From: DASVEE01 sp036380735
GTDB taxonomy: Bacteria; Acidobacteriota; Thermoanaerobaculia; Gp7-AA8
Assembly (NCBI GenBank): GCA_036380735.1
Contig: DASVEE010000006.1
Location: 1 to 64,000 of the forward strand
DNA length: 64,000 nt
Reading direction: 5' to 3'
In this document: in pieces, positions 9,289 through 18,355 of the stretch
Layout of the letters: the number at the start of each line of letters is the position of its first letter
Position numbering within the stretch: position 1 is the first letter of the stretch
Notes under the pieces: generated by a model
Database searches by the model: none
The model's input: only the letters and a program-made list of their open reading frames with translations
What the model was told of the DNA's origin: nothing
Position numbers and translations under genes: made by a program

Positions 9289-9756
9289 ATGCCTGTATTT
9301 CAGCTCCATGTGAACGGCAGCGTGCGGACGGTGAACGTCGACGGCAACATGCCGCTGCTGTGGGTCCTGCGCGATGAGCTCGGCCTCACGGGCACGAAAT
9401 TCGGCTGCGGCGTCGCGCAATGCGGCGCCTGCACGGTGCATCTCAACGGGAAGCCGATCCGCTCCTGCGTCACGGACGTCGGCGTCGCCGCGCTCGCGGA
9501 GATCACCACGATCGAAGGGCTGGGCGGCAGCCATCCCTGTCAGTTGATGTGGATCGAAGGCGCGGTACCGCAATGCGGATTCTGCCAGCCCGGCCAGATC
9601 ATGGCCGCGGTGCCGCTGGTCGAGATGTGCCGCCAGCAGCGGGTGGCGCCGACCGACGAGCAGATCGACGACGCGATGCGCGGCAACATCTGCCGCTGCG
9701 GCACCTATCCCCGCATCCGCGAAGCGATCAAGAAGGCCGCGGGAGTGACGTCATGA
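9289..9756 (+). CDS. iorA: 2Fe-2S subunit of molybdenum hydroxylase (IorA-type)
   Basis: A 155-residue protein with two 2Fe-2S clusters. The plant-ferredoxin-type site is CGVAQCGACTVHLNGK (Cys about 43, 48, 51, plus Cys63). The alpha-helical site is CGFCQPGQ and CRCGTYPRI. Length and motifs match the small subunit of isoquinoline 1-oxidoreductase-like or aldehyde-oxidising members of the xanthine dehydrogenase family. AAGGAGGAGG lies 7 bases before the ATG. The stop overlaps the next gene's start (ATGA at 9753-9756), implying coupled translation and co-folding. It has no signal peptide, as expected if it is exported as a passenger of the Tat-targeted large subunit. Confidence 0.93.
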   Translation: MPVFQLHVNGSVRTVNVDGNMPLLWVLRDELGLTGTKFGCGVAQCGACTVHLNGKPIRSCVTDVGVAALAEITTIEGLGGSHPCQLMWIEGAVPQCGFCQPGQIMAAVPLVEMCRQQRVAPTDEQIDDAMRGNICRCGTYPRIREAIKKAAGVTS

Positions 9757-12356
9757 GCGCCCGGTTCAAGGTCTCGCGCAGGGACTTCCTCCGCACCGCC
9801 GGCGTCGGCGCCGGCGCGCTGGTGTTCGGCTCGTATCTCACTCCGTCGCTCCAGGCTCAGGGTCTCATCGGGAATCTGATCCACGGCTTCCCGGTGGAGG
9901 GCGTCCCGGTCGTCAAGCTCATGTTCGACGGCGACGTCGTGATCATCGCCCACCGGGCGGAGATGGGGCAGGGCATCCGCTCCAGCCTCGCCGCGGTCTT
10001 GGCCGACGAGATGGAAGCCGACTGGAAGCGCGTCACGCTCAAACAGGCGGATGCCGACGGTGAAAAGTATGCCGTTGCTTTCCCCCAGGAGGTGACGGAG
10101 GAGCACCAGCTCCCATTTCCCTACGAGGAGATCCCCCGGACCAGAAAGCCGAAGGTGCAGTACCTCGTCCCCCCCGAGGGATCGCAGTTCACCGACAGCT
10201 CGCGAAGCATGACCGCGTACTTTGCGGTGATGCGGCTCTACGGCGCCGGCATCCGGCTGGCGATGACGCGCGCGGCGGCGAAGAAGTGGGGAGTGAAGCC
10301 GGAGGAATGCCGCGCGGAGCAGCACCGCGTCTACGGCCCCAACGGCCAATCCACCGACTACCGCTGGCTGCTGCTGGGCGCGAAGAAAGAAAAGCCGACG
10401 TATGAAGAGATCAGCAACGCACTGAAGAAGCCTGAGGACTGGCGGTACATCGGCAAAGGCAAAGAAAAGATGCCGTTCTACGACGCCGCCGACATGGTCC
10501 GCGGAAAGACGGTCTACGGCGCCGACGTCCAGCTCCCCGGCATGCTGACGGCGATGATCGAGCGCTGCCCGGTCGCCAACGGCGCGCTGGTCTCCTATGA
10601 CGACGCCCCGGCGCTCGCCATCCGCGGCGTGCGCCGGGTCGTGCCGGTCTATCCGCCGGGAGTCCGCGGCGGTGGCGTGGGCAGAGCCTTCGCACCGCAT
10701 GCGGGCGTCGCCGTCATCGCCGACAACACCTGGGCCGCGTTGCAGGGTCGCCGGGCCCTGCGCTCGACCATCCAGTGGGACTTCGGTCCGCACGTCACCT
10801 ACGACTCCGAGGCGTATCGCAAGGAGCTCGAAGAGGCGACCTCGAAGCCGGGGATGACCGTGCGCAAACTGCAGGATGTCGACGGCCCCTTCGCTCAGGC
10901 CGGTGGCGGCGACACCGTCGAAGCCAGCTACTACGTGCCGCACCTGGCGCAGGCTCCGATGGAGACTCCCGTGGCCGTGGCTCTTTTCCGGGACGGACGG
11001 ATGGAGGTGTGGGCGCCGACGCAGAGTCCGGATGTCACGCAGTTTTCGGTAGGGGCGGTGGCCCTCGGCGTCGACTGCGCCCTGTACGACCTGGAATGCC
11101 AGGAGCGGGCGCGGAAGGCCGCGACGGTGCACGTGACGATGCTGGGCGGCGGCTTCGGACGCAAGTCCAAACCCGACTACGTCGTGGAGGCGGCCATGCT
11201 GGCGAAGCAGATGCCCGGCGTGCCGATCCGCGTGCAGTGGACGCGCGAGGACGACATCAAATTCAGCTACTACAACGCGGCCAGCAACCAATATCTGAAA
11301 GCGACGCTCGGCGCGGACAAACTTCCCACTGCGATTCTGCAGCGCAGCGCCTTGACCTCCTTCTTCGGGACGCTCTTCCCGAGCACTTCGACGCCCGGCG
11401 CGTCCGCCCCCGAGATCGCGGCAAACGCGAAGGCGCGCAAGGATTTCCTTGGAGGCGGCGTCTACCCCTATGCCTCGGGCATCGAGCGCGCGCAGGGGCT
11501 GGAGGACATGCCGTACGAGGTGCCGAACATCCTCCTCGAGAACTGCGAGGCGAAGAACCACATCCGCGTCGGCTGGATGCGCTCGGTGGCCAACATCTAC
11601 CACGCGTTCGCCATCAACTCCTTCGCCGATGAGATGGCGATCGCCGCCGGACGCGATGCCAAGGACTACCTGCTCGACTTGATCGGGAAAGATCGCATCC
11701 TCGACGAGAAAACGATGACGAGCCAGCTCGTCGAGCGTTACCGCAACAACGAGCTTCCCCTGGCAGGGATCGATGTACCGGTGATTTCCGGTGGGAAAGT
11801 CAACCAGGTCGTCGCCGGCTACCCGCCGGACACCTCACGCCTCCGCGCCGTCGTCGAGGCGGTGGCGCGGGAATCGGGCTGGGATCAGAAGGTGCGGCAG
11901 TACAAGAACGTGAAGGGACGCGGCCTGGGCATCGCGGCCCACCGCAGCTTCCTCAGCTACGTGGCCATCGTGGCCGACGTATCGCTCAACGAACAAAACG
12001 AGCTGACCGTCAACGAGATCTGGAGCACGATTCACTGCGGCCTGGCCGTCAACCGCGACCGCGTCGAGGCCCAGATGGAGGGCGGCATCCTCTACGGCCT
12101 GAGCTACGCCCTCCTCGGCGAGATCACGGTCAAGAAGGGAGCCGTCGTCGAAAACAACTTCGACGACTATCCGGTGCTCCGCATTCACCAGACCCCGAAG
12201 ATCAACATCCACATCATCGACAGCCAGGACCCGCCGACCGGCGTCGGCGAACCACCGACGCCGGTGGTCGCCCCAGCGCTGGCCAACGCCATCGTCGCCG
12301 CGGGTGGGCCGCGGATCCGGGAGATCCCGTTCCGGAAGAGCGGGATCGCGGTCTAG
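9753..12356 (+). CDS. iorB: Molybdopterin-binding subunit of aldehyde/isoquinoline-type oxidoreductase, Tat-exported (IorB-type)
   Basis: An 867-residue large subunit. The N-terminus MSARFKVSRRDFLRTAG is a twin-arginine signal (SRRDFL) followed by a hydrophobic stretch, so the enzyme acts in the periplasm. Molybdopterin-family landmarks are AEMGQGIRSSLAAVLADEME (about 68-87), a glycine-rich GGGFGRKSKPDY loop, and near the C-terminus GVGEPPTPVVAPALANAI, whose Glu in GVGE is the conserved catalytic base. The family hydroxylates aldehydes or N-heterocycles with water and delivers electrons through the 2Fe-2S subunit. Single-gene fusion of all Mo domains without an FAD subunit, plus Tat export, fits IorB and membrane aldehyde dehydrogenases, which give electrons to cytochrome c. 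Last gene of the operon. Confidence 0.92.
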   Translation: MSARFKVSRRDFLRTAGVGAGALVFGSYLTPSLQAQGLIGNLIHGFPVEGVPVVKLMFDGDVVIIAHRAEMGQGIRSSLAAVLADEMEADWKRVTLKQADADGEKYAVAFPQEVTEEHQLPFPYEEIPRTRKPKVQYLVPPEGSQFTDSSRSMTAYFAVMRLYGAGIRLAMTRAAAKKWGVKPEECRAEQHRVYGPNGQSTDYRWLLLGAKKEKPTYEEISNALKKPEDWRYIGKGKEKMPFYDAADMVRGKTVYGADVQLPGMLTAMIERCPVANGALVSYDDAPALAIRGVRRVVPVYPPGVRGGGVGRAFAPHAGVAVIADNTWAALQGRRALRSTIQWDFGPHVTYDSEAYRKELEEATSKPGMTVRKLQDVDGPFAQAGGGDTVEASYYVPHLAQAPMETPVAVALFRDGRMEVWAPTQSPDVTQFSVGAVALGVDCALYDLECQERARKAATVHVTMLGGGFGRKSKPDYVVEAAMLAKQMPGVPIRVQWTREDDIKFSYYNAASNQYLKATLGADKLPTAILQRSALTSFFGTLFPSTSTPGASAPEIAANAKARKDFLGGGVYPYASGIERAQGLEDMPYEVPNILLENCEAKNHIRVGWMRSVANIYHAFAINSFADEMAIAAGRDAKDYLLDLIGKDRILDEKTMTSQLVERYRNNELPLAGIDVPVISGGKVNQVVAGYPPDTSRLRAVVEAVARESGWDQKVRQYKNVKGRGLGIAAHRSFLSYVAIVADVSLNEQNELTVNEIWSTIHCGLAVNRDRVEAQMEGGILYGLSYALLGEITVKKGAVVENNFDDYPVLRIHQTPKINIHIIDSQDPPTGVGEPPTPVVAPALANAIVAAGGPRIREIPFRKSGIAV

Positions 12357-12358
12357 CG

Positions 12359-12436
12359 GCGATGGGACGAATGGGACCTTTAGGACGGATGGGATCATCT
12401 GTCTTATTGGTCCCATAGGTCCCATTCGTCCCATCA
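12359..12436. repeat. Nonamer palindromic element (two arms)
   Basis: Left arm GATGGGACGAATGGGACC and following units, a short centre, then right arm GGTCCCATTCGTCCCATC-type units. It lies between the redox operon and the lipase gene, both on the + strand, and can fold into a long stem in RNA from either strand. Confidence 0.88.
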
Positions 12437-12472
12437 TCAATGGGAGAATCGTCCCGCACTCAGGAGGAACTC

Positions 12473-13621
12473 ATGGCTGATCCGCTCCCGTTTACCACCG
12501 ATCGCGGCACGAAGGAGCAACTGGAAGACAAGCTTGCGCTCTGCCTCTCCGGCGGTGGCTATCGCGCGATGCTCTTTCACCTCGGGGTGCTGTGGTACCT
12601 CAATGACGCGCGCTATCTCCAGAAGCTCGACCGCATCTCGAGCGTCTCGGGTGGCTCGCTCGCCGCGGGTGTGCTGGGGATGCATTGGAACGCGCTTCGG
12701 TTCGCGGACGGCATCGCGAGCAACTTCCCCGACCTCGTGGTGAACGGCGTGCGGAAGATCGCCTCGACGACGATCGATGCGGGCTCCGTGATCCGCGGCA
12801 TGTTCACGCCCGGCACATCGATCGGGGAACGGGTCATCAAGCGTTATCGCGACGTGGCTTTCGGCGACGCGCAGCTCGCGCAACTACCCGACCACCCGGT
12901 CTTCGTCATCAACGCGAGCAACGTGCAGACGGGCTCACTCTTCCGCTTCACGAAGAAGTACATTGCCGACTACCGCATCGGCGTGATCAACAATCCGAGG
13001 CGGAGCCTGGCCGAGGCGGTGGCGGCGTCATCGGCGTTCCCGCCGATCCTGTCGCCGTCGACGCTCGACTTCCGTCATGAGGAGTGGTCGGAGCTGAACG
13101 TGGAGGAAGCGGGCCGCAAGCCGTTCACGGAGCGGATCGTGCTCACCGACGGCGGCGTGTACGACAACATGGGGCTGGAGAATCCGTGGAAGAAGTGCAA
13201 GCGGCTGATCGTGAGCGATGCCGGCGCGGAGTTCCAGCCCGAGGCGGATCAGCCGCACGACTTCGCGCGCCACAGCATCCGCGTGAACTCGCTGATCGAC
13301 AATCAGGTGCGCAGCCTGCGGCGCCGCCAGATCCTCGCCGCCTTCGACAAGACGAAGGAGCTCGGCAAGAACGATCCGCACAGCGGCGTCTTCTTCGCGA
13401 TGTGGACGCCGGCGTCGAAGTTCACGACCAGTTCGCTGCAGTTCGATGAGAAGCGGGGCCGCGACCTGGCGAAGACGCCGACGCGGCTGTCGGAGATGAA
13501 GCCGGAGCTGCAGAACCGCATCATCAACTATGGCTACGCCATGGCGGAGCGGGCGATCCGGACGCACTTTGATCCGGCGGCATTCGCGCCGACGAAGTTC
13601 CCGGCGCTGGGCGGGATTTAA
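12473..13621 (+). CDS. Patatin-like phospholipase/acylhydrolase
   Basis: A 382-residue cytoplasmic-looking protein. The start at 12473 has AGGAGG 6 bases upstream. Patatin features are in order: the oxyanion loop LSGGGYRA (residues 25-32), the nucleophile elbow SVSGGS (57-62, Ser59), and the catalytic aspartate in DGGVYDNMGLE (Asp226). The usual GxSxG elbow reads SxSGG here, so the first Gly is replaced by Ser, a variant found in some bacterial patatins. Such enzymes release fatty acids from phospholipids or other acyl esters. A hydrophobic segment is not evident. It follows the redox operon but is separated from it by the palindromic element, so co-transcription is uncertain. Confidence 0.87.
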   Translation: MADPLPFTTDRGTKEQLEDKLALCLSGGGYRAMLFHLGVLWYLNDARYLQKLDRISSVSGGSLAAGVLGMHWNALRFADGIASNFPDLVVNGVRKIASTTIDAGSVIRGMFTPGTSIGERVIKRYRDVAFGDAQLAQLPDHPVFVINASNVQTGSLFRFTKKYIADYRIGVINNPRRSLAEAVAASSAFPPILSPSTLDFRHEEWSELNVEEAGRKPFTERIVLTDGGVYDNMGLENPWKKCKRLIVSDAGAEFQPEADQPHDFARHSIRVNSLIDNQVRSLRRRQILAAFDKTKELGKNDPHSGVFFAMWTPASKFTTSSLQFDEKRGRDLAKTPTRLSEMKPELQNRIINYGYAMAERAIRTHFDPAAFAPTKFPALGGI

Positions 13622-13630
13622 GGGATTTTA

Positions 13631-13718
13631 GAACCGAACGCAGAACGCAGACTGCAGAACGATGAATTGTGAGCTGCCCGCGAAGCGGCTTTTGAATTCT
13701 GCGTTCTGCGTTCGGTTC
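13631..13718. terminator. Heptad-unit hairpin between convergent genes
   Basis: A perfect 20-bp inverted repeat (arms 13631-13650 and 13699-13718) built of the 7-mer GAACGCA repeated, with a 48-bp loop. It lies exactly between the 3' ends of the lipase (+) and the endonuclease-family gene (-), so a bidirectional terminator or 3'-end protecting structure is likely. Confidence 0.7.
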
Positions 13719-13726
13719 ATCGCACC

Positions 13727-14797
13727 TCAGCGCTCGACCTTCTCCACCTTTTCCTGCGCCACTTCCTGATCGCCGGCGTGCTGTTCCGGTTCTTCCTGTT
13801 CTGCGATGGCTAACGGTTCGTACTGCAGCTCCACGAGGATGGGGAAGTGGTCGGAGCCGATGCGGCGCAGGCGTTCGAGGCGCACCAGCTTGAAGTGCGT
13901 GGAGTGGAACACGTGGTCGAGCGGGTAGCGGAAGAGGGCGTTCTTCGCATTGAAGCTGTTGTAGAAGCCGCGGCCGACGCGCGGATCGAGCAGGCCGCTG
14001 ATGCGCACGAACAGCTCGCTCGTCGCCGACCACGCGACGTCATTGAGGTCGCCGGCGACGATCGTCGGCAGATTCTCTTTCTCCGCGTCGACGGCACGGC
14101 CGACGACGACCAGCTCCGCGTCGCGCGGCGCGGAGGATTGATCGTGGATCGGCTCCGGCGGCCGGGGATGGACGCCGTGGAGGATGAGCTCCACGCCGCT
14201 GCGGAGCCGGACGCGCGTGCGGATCGATGGGATGTCGTCCTCGATGAGGAAGGAGACTTCCGGATCGATCAGCTCCAGGCGCGAGAGGAGCAGCATGCCG
14301 TAAAGGTTGTCCAGCGGCACCGGCACCGCGTACGGATAGCGCTCGGAAAGCGGCTCCAGCGCGGCCATCCAGGGGCGGTCGATCTCGACGGCCAGGATGA
14401 TGTCGGGGTTCACCTCGTCGACGAGCGCCAGCAGCCGGTCGTACTCACGGTTGGTCTGCAGCACGTTCGTCATCATCAGCACGATGCGGTTGTCCGCGTC
14501 GTTGGTCGTGGCGCGTTTCACCGTCGGCCGCATGAGCGGCGTATAGCGATGGATCTTGTACAACTGCCACGCGACCACCGCCGCATCGGCGGCGAGCAGC
14601 GCACGCTCCGCGGCGGTGCCGCGCGAGAAGCGCGTCCGCAACGCCACCGCGCCCGCTGCCGCGATCGTGGCGATCTGCACGCGCGGAAAGTCCCACATCC
14701 GGAAAATCCAGTGCGATCCGCGGCTGAGGCTCAGCAGAGTCCCCACCACCGGCAGCGCACACGCCCCGAGTACCAGTCCCCGCACCAGATCCTTCAT
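13727..14797 (-). CDS. Endonuclease/exonuclease/phosphatase (EEP) family membrane protein
   Basis: A 356-residue protein starting MKDLVRGLVLGACALPVVGT. Two or three N-terminal hydrophobic segments (about 5-22, 40-55, 65-80) anchor it, followed by an EEP domain from about residue 100: MMTNVLQTNREYDRLLALVD, DIILAVEIDRPW (metal-binding Glu), VAGDLNDVAW (the conserved GDxN) and GSDHFPILVEL (the SDH signature with catalytic His). This architecture is common in bacterial EEP proteins of unknown substrate. The C-terminal tail is Glu/Gln-rich. The frame continues upstream of 14797 only by translating the nonamer repeat, so the start at 14797 is preferred. Confidence 0.85.
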   Translation of the reverse strand: MKDLVRGLVLGACALPVVGTLLSLSRGSHWIFRMWDFPRVQIATIAAAGAVALRTRFSRGTAAERALLAADAAVVAWQLYKIHRYTPLMRPTVKRATTNDADNRIVLMMTNVLQTNREYDRLLALVDEVNPDIILAVEIDRPWMAALEPLSERYPYAVPVPLDNLYGMLLLSRLELIDPEVSFLIEDDIPSIRTRVRLRSGVELILHGVHPRPPEPIHDQSSAPRDAELVVVGRAVDAEKENLPTIVAGDLNDVAWSATSELFVRISGLLDPRVGRGFYNSFNAKNALFRYPLDHVFHSTHFKLVRLERLRRIGSDHFPILVELQYEPLAIAEQEEPEQHAGDQEVAQEKVEKVER

Positions 14798-14811
14798 CGA
14801 AGCGGACGATA

Positions 14812-14915
14812 GCAGAAGGGAACCGATGGCACGAATAGGACCTCCAGAACGAGCAGGGCGAATGGCGTCAGTCCCATCCGTCCTATCGGTCCTATTCGTC
14901 CCATCGGTCCCCTGT
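14812..14915. repeat. Nonamer palindromic element (two arms, left arm degenerate)
   Basis: The left arm (AAGGGAACCGATGGCACGAA) has decayed units; the right arm has five clean GTCCNATNC-type units ending near CCCATCGGTCCCC. It lies just upstream of the EEP gene start and downstream of the matrixin-like gene end. Confidence 0.8.
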
Positions 14916-14950
14916 GGACGCGGAGGCACGGCCTCCGCGTCCACGAAGAA

Positions 14951-16315
14951 CTATTCCGGTTCGCACCAGCGGCTGCCGGCGGGGCAGGTCACGGAGATGC
15001 GGCGGCGGGAAATGGACGTCGCGCCACCGGAGTCGGTCACCGTCAGCGTGGCGTCGAAGTAGCCGGCGCTGTAGTACGAGTGCGAGACGGATACGCCGCT
15101 CCCGAGCGGGGAGCCGTCGCCGAAGTCCCAGCTGTAGGACAGTGCGCTGCCTTCGGGGTCGGTCGAGCAACTGGCGTTGAACGACACGTTCAGCGGCGCG
15201 TTGCCGGAGACAGGGCTTGCGCTGAAGCAGGCGCTCGGCGCGCTGTTCGAGCCGATGAACGTGGGGTTCACGAGCGCCACGGCGTTGTTGCCCTCATCGC
15301 CTTCGGCGATCGCGTTGGTCGGATCGGTGACCCAGCTCAGGTACTGATAGCCGGTCGGCGCGGTGGAGGGGATCGTCACCGTCGCATGGGCAGTGATCGA
15401 ACGCGCGTACTGCAGGGAGATCGTCGTGGCGCCGAGGTAGAAGCGCGTCGCCGGATCGACGGTGCGCGTCGGCGAGAGGTAGAAGTACACGGGAATCGTT
15501 TCGTCGGTCGTGCCGCGATTGAGGACGGTGAACTGGAACGACACGGACGAGTTGCGGCTTGCCGTTGCGGGCGCGGTGATGGTGCGGGCGAAGCCGGGGG
15601 AGCCGAGGCGGAACGTGGACGCGGCGACGTCGCGCACGTCGACCGCGGTACCGTAGAGGTTGCGCGCGCCGCGTGCGTCGTCGCCGTGAGGATGCACGTC
15701 GTTGCGGGTGCCGATCGGACCGCCGACGGGGCTCGGCCAGCCGCTGTTCATCGTAGCCAGGACGTTGTCTTCGTCGCCGAGGCCCATGGCGTGCCCGTGC
15801 TCGTGCAGCAGCACCAGCGTCGCGTTCTTCATGGTGTCGCTCGGCGTCGGATTCGTCGACGGATCGAGCTGCGTGGCGCTGTTCGGCGCGAGGAGGATGT
15901 CCGCCTCCTCCCAGTGCGAGCCGGCTCCGGGGAAGAGGTAGCACATCGACCGCTTGTGGCGCGTGATGGCGGCGTAGTTGGACCATCCGGACTGCCAGTT
16001 TTCCGGCGTCGCGATCTGAATGCTGTTGATGCCGTCGCCGAGGATGCCGAAGCTGCCGGAGATCCACGAGTACTGAATGCGGTAGTTGGTGCCGGGCGCG
16101 TGAAGGTTCCAGCCGTCCCGCGCGGCTTCGACCGCCGCGCGCAAGGCACTCCCCGAGGGGAACGACGCCAGTGATGGTGAGAAGGTGACGGTACTGCTCT
16201 GCCAGCGGATGGCGCTGCCGTTACACGTCTCCTTGTAGGTGAAGGCGGCCGCCGGAAGCGTGGCGAGCACGCTCATCGCGACGGCGAAGAGAAGTGCGAG
16301 TTTTCTGCGAATCAT
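14951..16315 (-). CDS. Secreted matrixin-like zinc protease with CARDB and PKD domains
   Basis: A 454-residue secreted protein: signal peptide MIRRKLALLFAVAMSVLATL, then a metzincin-type catalytic domain with HEHGHAMGLGD (His171, Glu172, His175, third ligand Asp181) and a Met-turn candidate ATMNS (Met189). This is the HExxHxxGxxD form used by some matrixin relatives. Residues about 235-350 look like a CARDB adhesion module (FQFTVLNRGTTDETIPVYFY), and 375-450 are a PKD domain (YSWDFGDGSPLGSGVSVSHS). AAGGAG lies before the ATG at 16315. It is 10 bp downstream of the next gene on the same strand, so the two are probably co-expressed. Likely an extracellular protease. Confidence 0.85.
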   Translation of the reverse strand: MIRRKLALLFAVAMSVLATLPAAAFTYKETCNGSAIRWQSSTVTFSPSLASFPSGSALRAAVEAARDGWNLHAPGTNYRIQYSWISGSFGILGDGINSIQIATPENWQSGWSNYAAITRHKRSMCYLFPGAGSHWEEADILLAPNSATQLDPSTNPTPSDTMKNATLVLLHEHGHAMGLGDEDNVLATMNSGWPSPVGGPIGTRNDVHPHGDDARGARNLYGTAVDVRDVAASTFRLGSPGFARTITAPATASRNSSVSFQFTVLNRGTTDETIPVYFYLSPTRTVDPATRFYLGATTISLQYARSITAHATVTIPSTAPTGYQYLSWVTDPTNAIAEGDEGNNAVALVNPTFIGSNSAPSACFSASPVSGNAPLNVSFNASCSTDPEGSALSYSWDFGDGSPLGSGVSVSHSYYSAGYFDATLTVTDSGGATSISRRRISVTCPAGSRWCEPE

Positions 16316-16325
16316 GACGGGCTCC

Positions 16326-17099
16326 TTAATCGAGTCTGGTGGACGCGTCCGGTGCATAGGCCGGATAGCTGTCCGTGAGCGGCACGTTGGCGGGAGAGGC
16401 GGATTCGACGGCGGGCCCACGCTTGAAGCGCGGCGTGAACGCGCGCTGCTGGATCAGCGTGCGCAGCTCGGCGAGGACGCTCGCGGCGGGCGCGGCGTGC
16501 TCGACGGCCTCCGGCGCCGCATCACGACCATCGAGCTCGATCGTCACACGGTCCTGCGACAGCACGGCGGCGACGGGTTGCGGCCGGCGCACTTGCCCGT
16601 GCTCGTCGAGCGCCAGGCCGCCGCGCACCCACTGGTGGTCGTGCAGGCCGTCGATGGCGCGCCCGAGGGCATCGACGACGATCAGCGCATTCGTCCGCGG
16701 ATGACGCACGAGGTCGAGCTTCCCCTGCGGTCCGCCCGACAGCGGAATGCCGTAGCGGTCGTTGCCGAGGACGAACAGCAGATGCCGTCCACCCTTGGTG
16801 AACACCGGTCCTCCGCCGATGCTGTAGACGTAGCCGCCAGCTTCACCGCCGGCGACGCGCAGCGTGAGCGTGCGGCCGCTCGCGGCGCCTTTCAGCGTCT
16901 CCTCGACGGCGAAGGTGACATAGGTGTAGGCGAACGAGCCGTCTCTAACGGCGACGGACTCGGTGCCGGTGACGGTGCCGATGAAGATGAGGTCGGCCTC
17001 GTCGACCTGTGTGGCGACGTCGATGGGGATGACCGACGATGCCTGGAGCTTCATGGCCGCGACGATGAGCAGCGGGAACAACAGCCTGAACTTCCACAT
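16326..17099 (-). CDS. Exported protein of unknown function, partner of the matrixin-like protease
   Basis: A 257-residue protein. A signal peptide (MWKFRLLFPLLIVAAMKLQA) is followed by a domain starting DVATQVDEADLIFIGTVTGT and YVTFAVEETLKGAASGRTLT, a beta-rich module resembling the OB/NTR-like domains of secreted proteins (weak recognition). Residues after about 160 are low-complexity and probably disordered. It lies directly upstream of the protease gene (10-bp gap) and is therefore probably translated from the same mRNA. It could be an inhibitor, chaperone or co-secreted partner; I do not recognise a named family. GAGGAAACACATC precedes the ATG. Confidence 0.7.
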   Translation of the reverse strand: MWKFRLLFPLLIVAAMKLQASSVIPIDVATQVDEADLIFIGTVTGTESVAVRDGSFAYTYVTFAVEETLKGAASGRTLTLRVAGGEAGGYVYSIGGGPVFTKGGRHLLFVLGNDRYGIPLSGGPQGKLDLVRHPRTNALIVVDALGRAIDGLHDHQWVRGGLALDEHGQVRRPQPVAAVLSQDRVTIELDGRDAAPEAVEHAAPAASVLAELRTLIQQRAFTPRFKRGPAVESASPANVPLTDSYPAYAPDASTRLD

Positions 17100-17287
17100 G
17101 ATGTGTTTCCTCCCGAACAGCGGTTCGATTCGGCAGCGCGTTTCGCTGCCGTCAATCGGAACGATGTGAAAACGGAAGGGAGGTTCCGATCGCGACATCG
17201 GATTTCATTGCTCGACTTCGATGTCGCCCGCGATTGTTCGTTTCGTGACGGCCGGCTTCTTTCCGCCGTGTTAGCGTTCTTCCGTTC

Positions 17288-18355
17288 ATGCATAACGAGG
17301 CGGATGTGCTGCTGCGGCAGTATGTCGACGCCGTCGCCGTGGACGAGGTCGAGCGGTTGCTGACGGCCATCGTCGAGGAGGTGGCGCGGCCCGTCGTCCG
17401 GCGCATCGTGGCTTCGGCCCTGGCGCGCGATGCGGGAGGCGATTTGGACGCGGAGGACGTCGTCGCCGACACGCTCGCCGACCTGCTGCGGCGGTTGCGC
17501 GACCTGCGCGAGGGAAGCGCGGCGCCGATCGCCGATCTGCGCGGTTACACCGCCACCTGCGCCTACAACCGCTGCCACGAGCGGCTGCGCGAGCGCAACC
17601 CGGCGCGCAACCGGCTGCGCAATCAACTGCACTACCTCTGTGGCCATCACGAGCGGCTCGCGCTCTGGCGCTCGGCGCGCGGCACGATCGTCTGCGGACT
17701 GAAGGAGTGGGAGGGACGCGACGCCGCCTCCGGCGCTGCCGCGGAGCGCGTGCGCCTCGGGGCGCGCAGCGATCCAACGGCCGAGGACCGCGCGCAGCTC
17801 GTGAAGCTCGTGCCGGCGGTGCTGCGCGAAAGCGGCGGCCCGCTCGAGCTCGACGTGCTCGTCGAAACGGTGGCGCGTCTCATCGGCCTGGAGTCGCAGC
17901 GCGTGGAGACGGATCTGGAGTCGGTCGAGCTGACGACGGAGCTCCGCGTGGACGAGACGCTCGCGCTGCGGACGTCGCTCCGCGCGCTGTGGGACGACGT
18001 GCGGCTGCTCGTTCCGCAACAACGCGTGGCGCTGCTGCTCAACCTGCGCGACGCGCAGGGTCACGAGTGTCTCAGCCTGCTGCCGCTGACGCGCACGGCG
18101 ACCATCGCGGAGATCGCGGCGGTGTTGAAGATGCCGCTCGCGGCGCTGGCGGCGCTGTGGAATGATCTGCCGCTCAGCGATCTGCGCATTGCGGAACTGC
18201 TGGGTGTCACGCCGCGTCAGGTGATCAAGCTGCGCCGGCTCGCGCGCGAACGGCTGCGGCGGATGGAGACGCGTCACAGAAGTCAGAACATCGGTCCGGA
18301 ATTGGACTCTTCACTTTCGGACCTCGCCGTGGCGAGAGGCCGCACGAAGCGATGA
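17288..18355 (+). CDS. Sigma-70-like (ECF-type, divergent) transcription factor
   Basis: A 355-residue, Arg/Leu-rich cytoplasmic protein. Residues about 40-75 (DLDAEDVVADTLADLLRRLR) resemble sigma region 2.1-2.2, with DLRGYTATCAYNRCHERLRE resembling the DNA-melting part of region 2. The C-terminus (LRIAELLGVTPRQVIKLRRL then ARERLRRM) is a region-4-like helix-turn-helix. Between them are about 170 residues longer than in ordinary ECF sigma factors, including a second region with weak HTH character (AEIAAVLKMPLAALAALW). The stop overlaps the next gene's ATG (ATGA, 18352-18355), and that gene encodes a membrane zinc-finger protein, the standard sigma/anti-sigma arrangement. Assignment is by pattern, not alignment. 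Confidence 0.68.
   Translation: MHNEADVLLRQYVDAVAVDEVERLLTAIVEEVARPVVRRIVASALARDAGGDLDAEDVVADTLADLLRRLRDLREGSAAPIADLRGYTATCAYNRCHERLRERNPARNRLRNQLHYLCGHHERLALWRSARGTIVCGLKEWEGRDAASGAAAERVRLGARSDPTAEDRAQLVKLVPAVLRESGGPLELDVLVETVARLIGLESQRVETDLESVELTTELRVDETLALRTSLRALWDDVRLLVPQQRVALLLNLRDAQGHECLSLLPLTRTATIAEIAAVLKMPLAALAALWNDLPLSDLRIAELLGVTPRQVIKLRRLARERLRRMETRHRSQNIGPELDSSLSDLAVARGRTKR

Noticed and set aside
12359..12436. Intrinsic terminator with U-tract
   Set aside because: The hairpin is long, but there is no T-run and copies occur at sites that are not transcript ends (before starts, in a gene), so I call it a repeat.
14797..14944. An N-terminal extension of the endonuclease-family protein rich in GTNRTDRT residues
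   Set aside because: It is the translated nonamer element; the real start at 14797 opens on a membrane helix.
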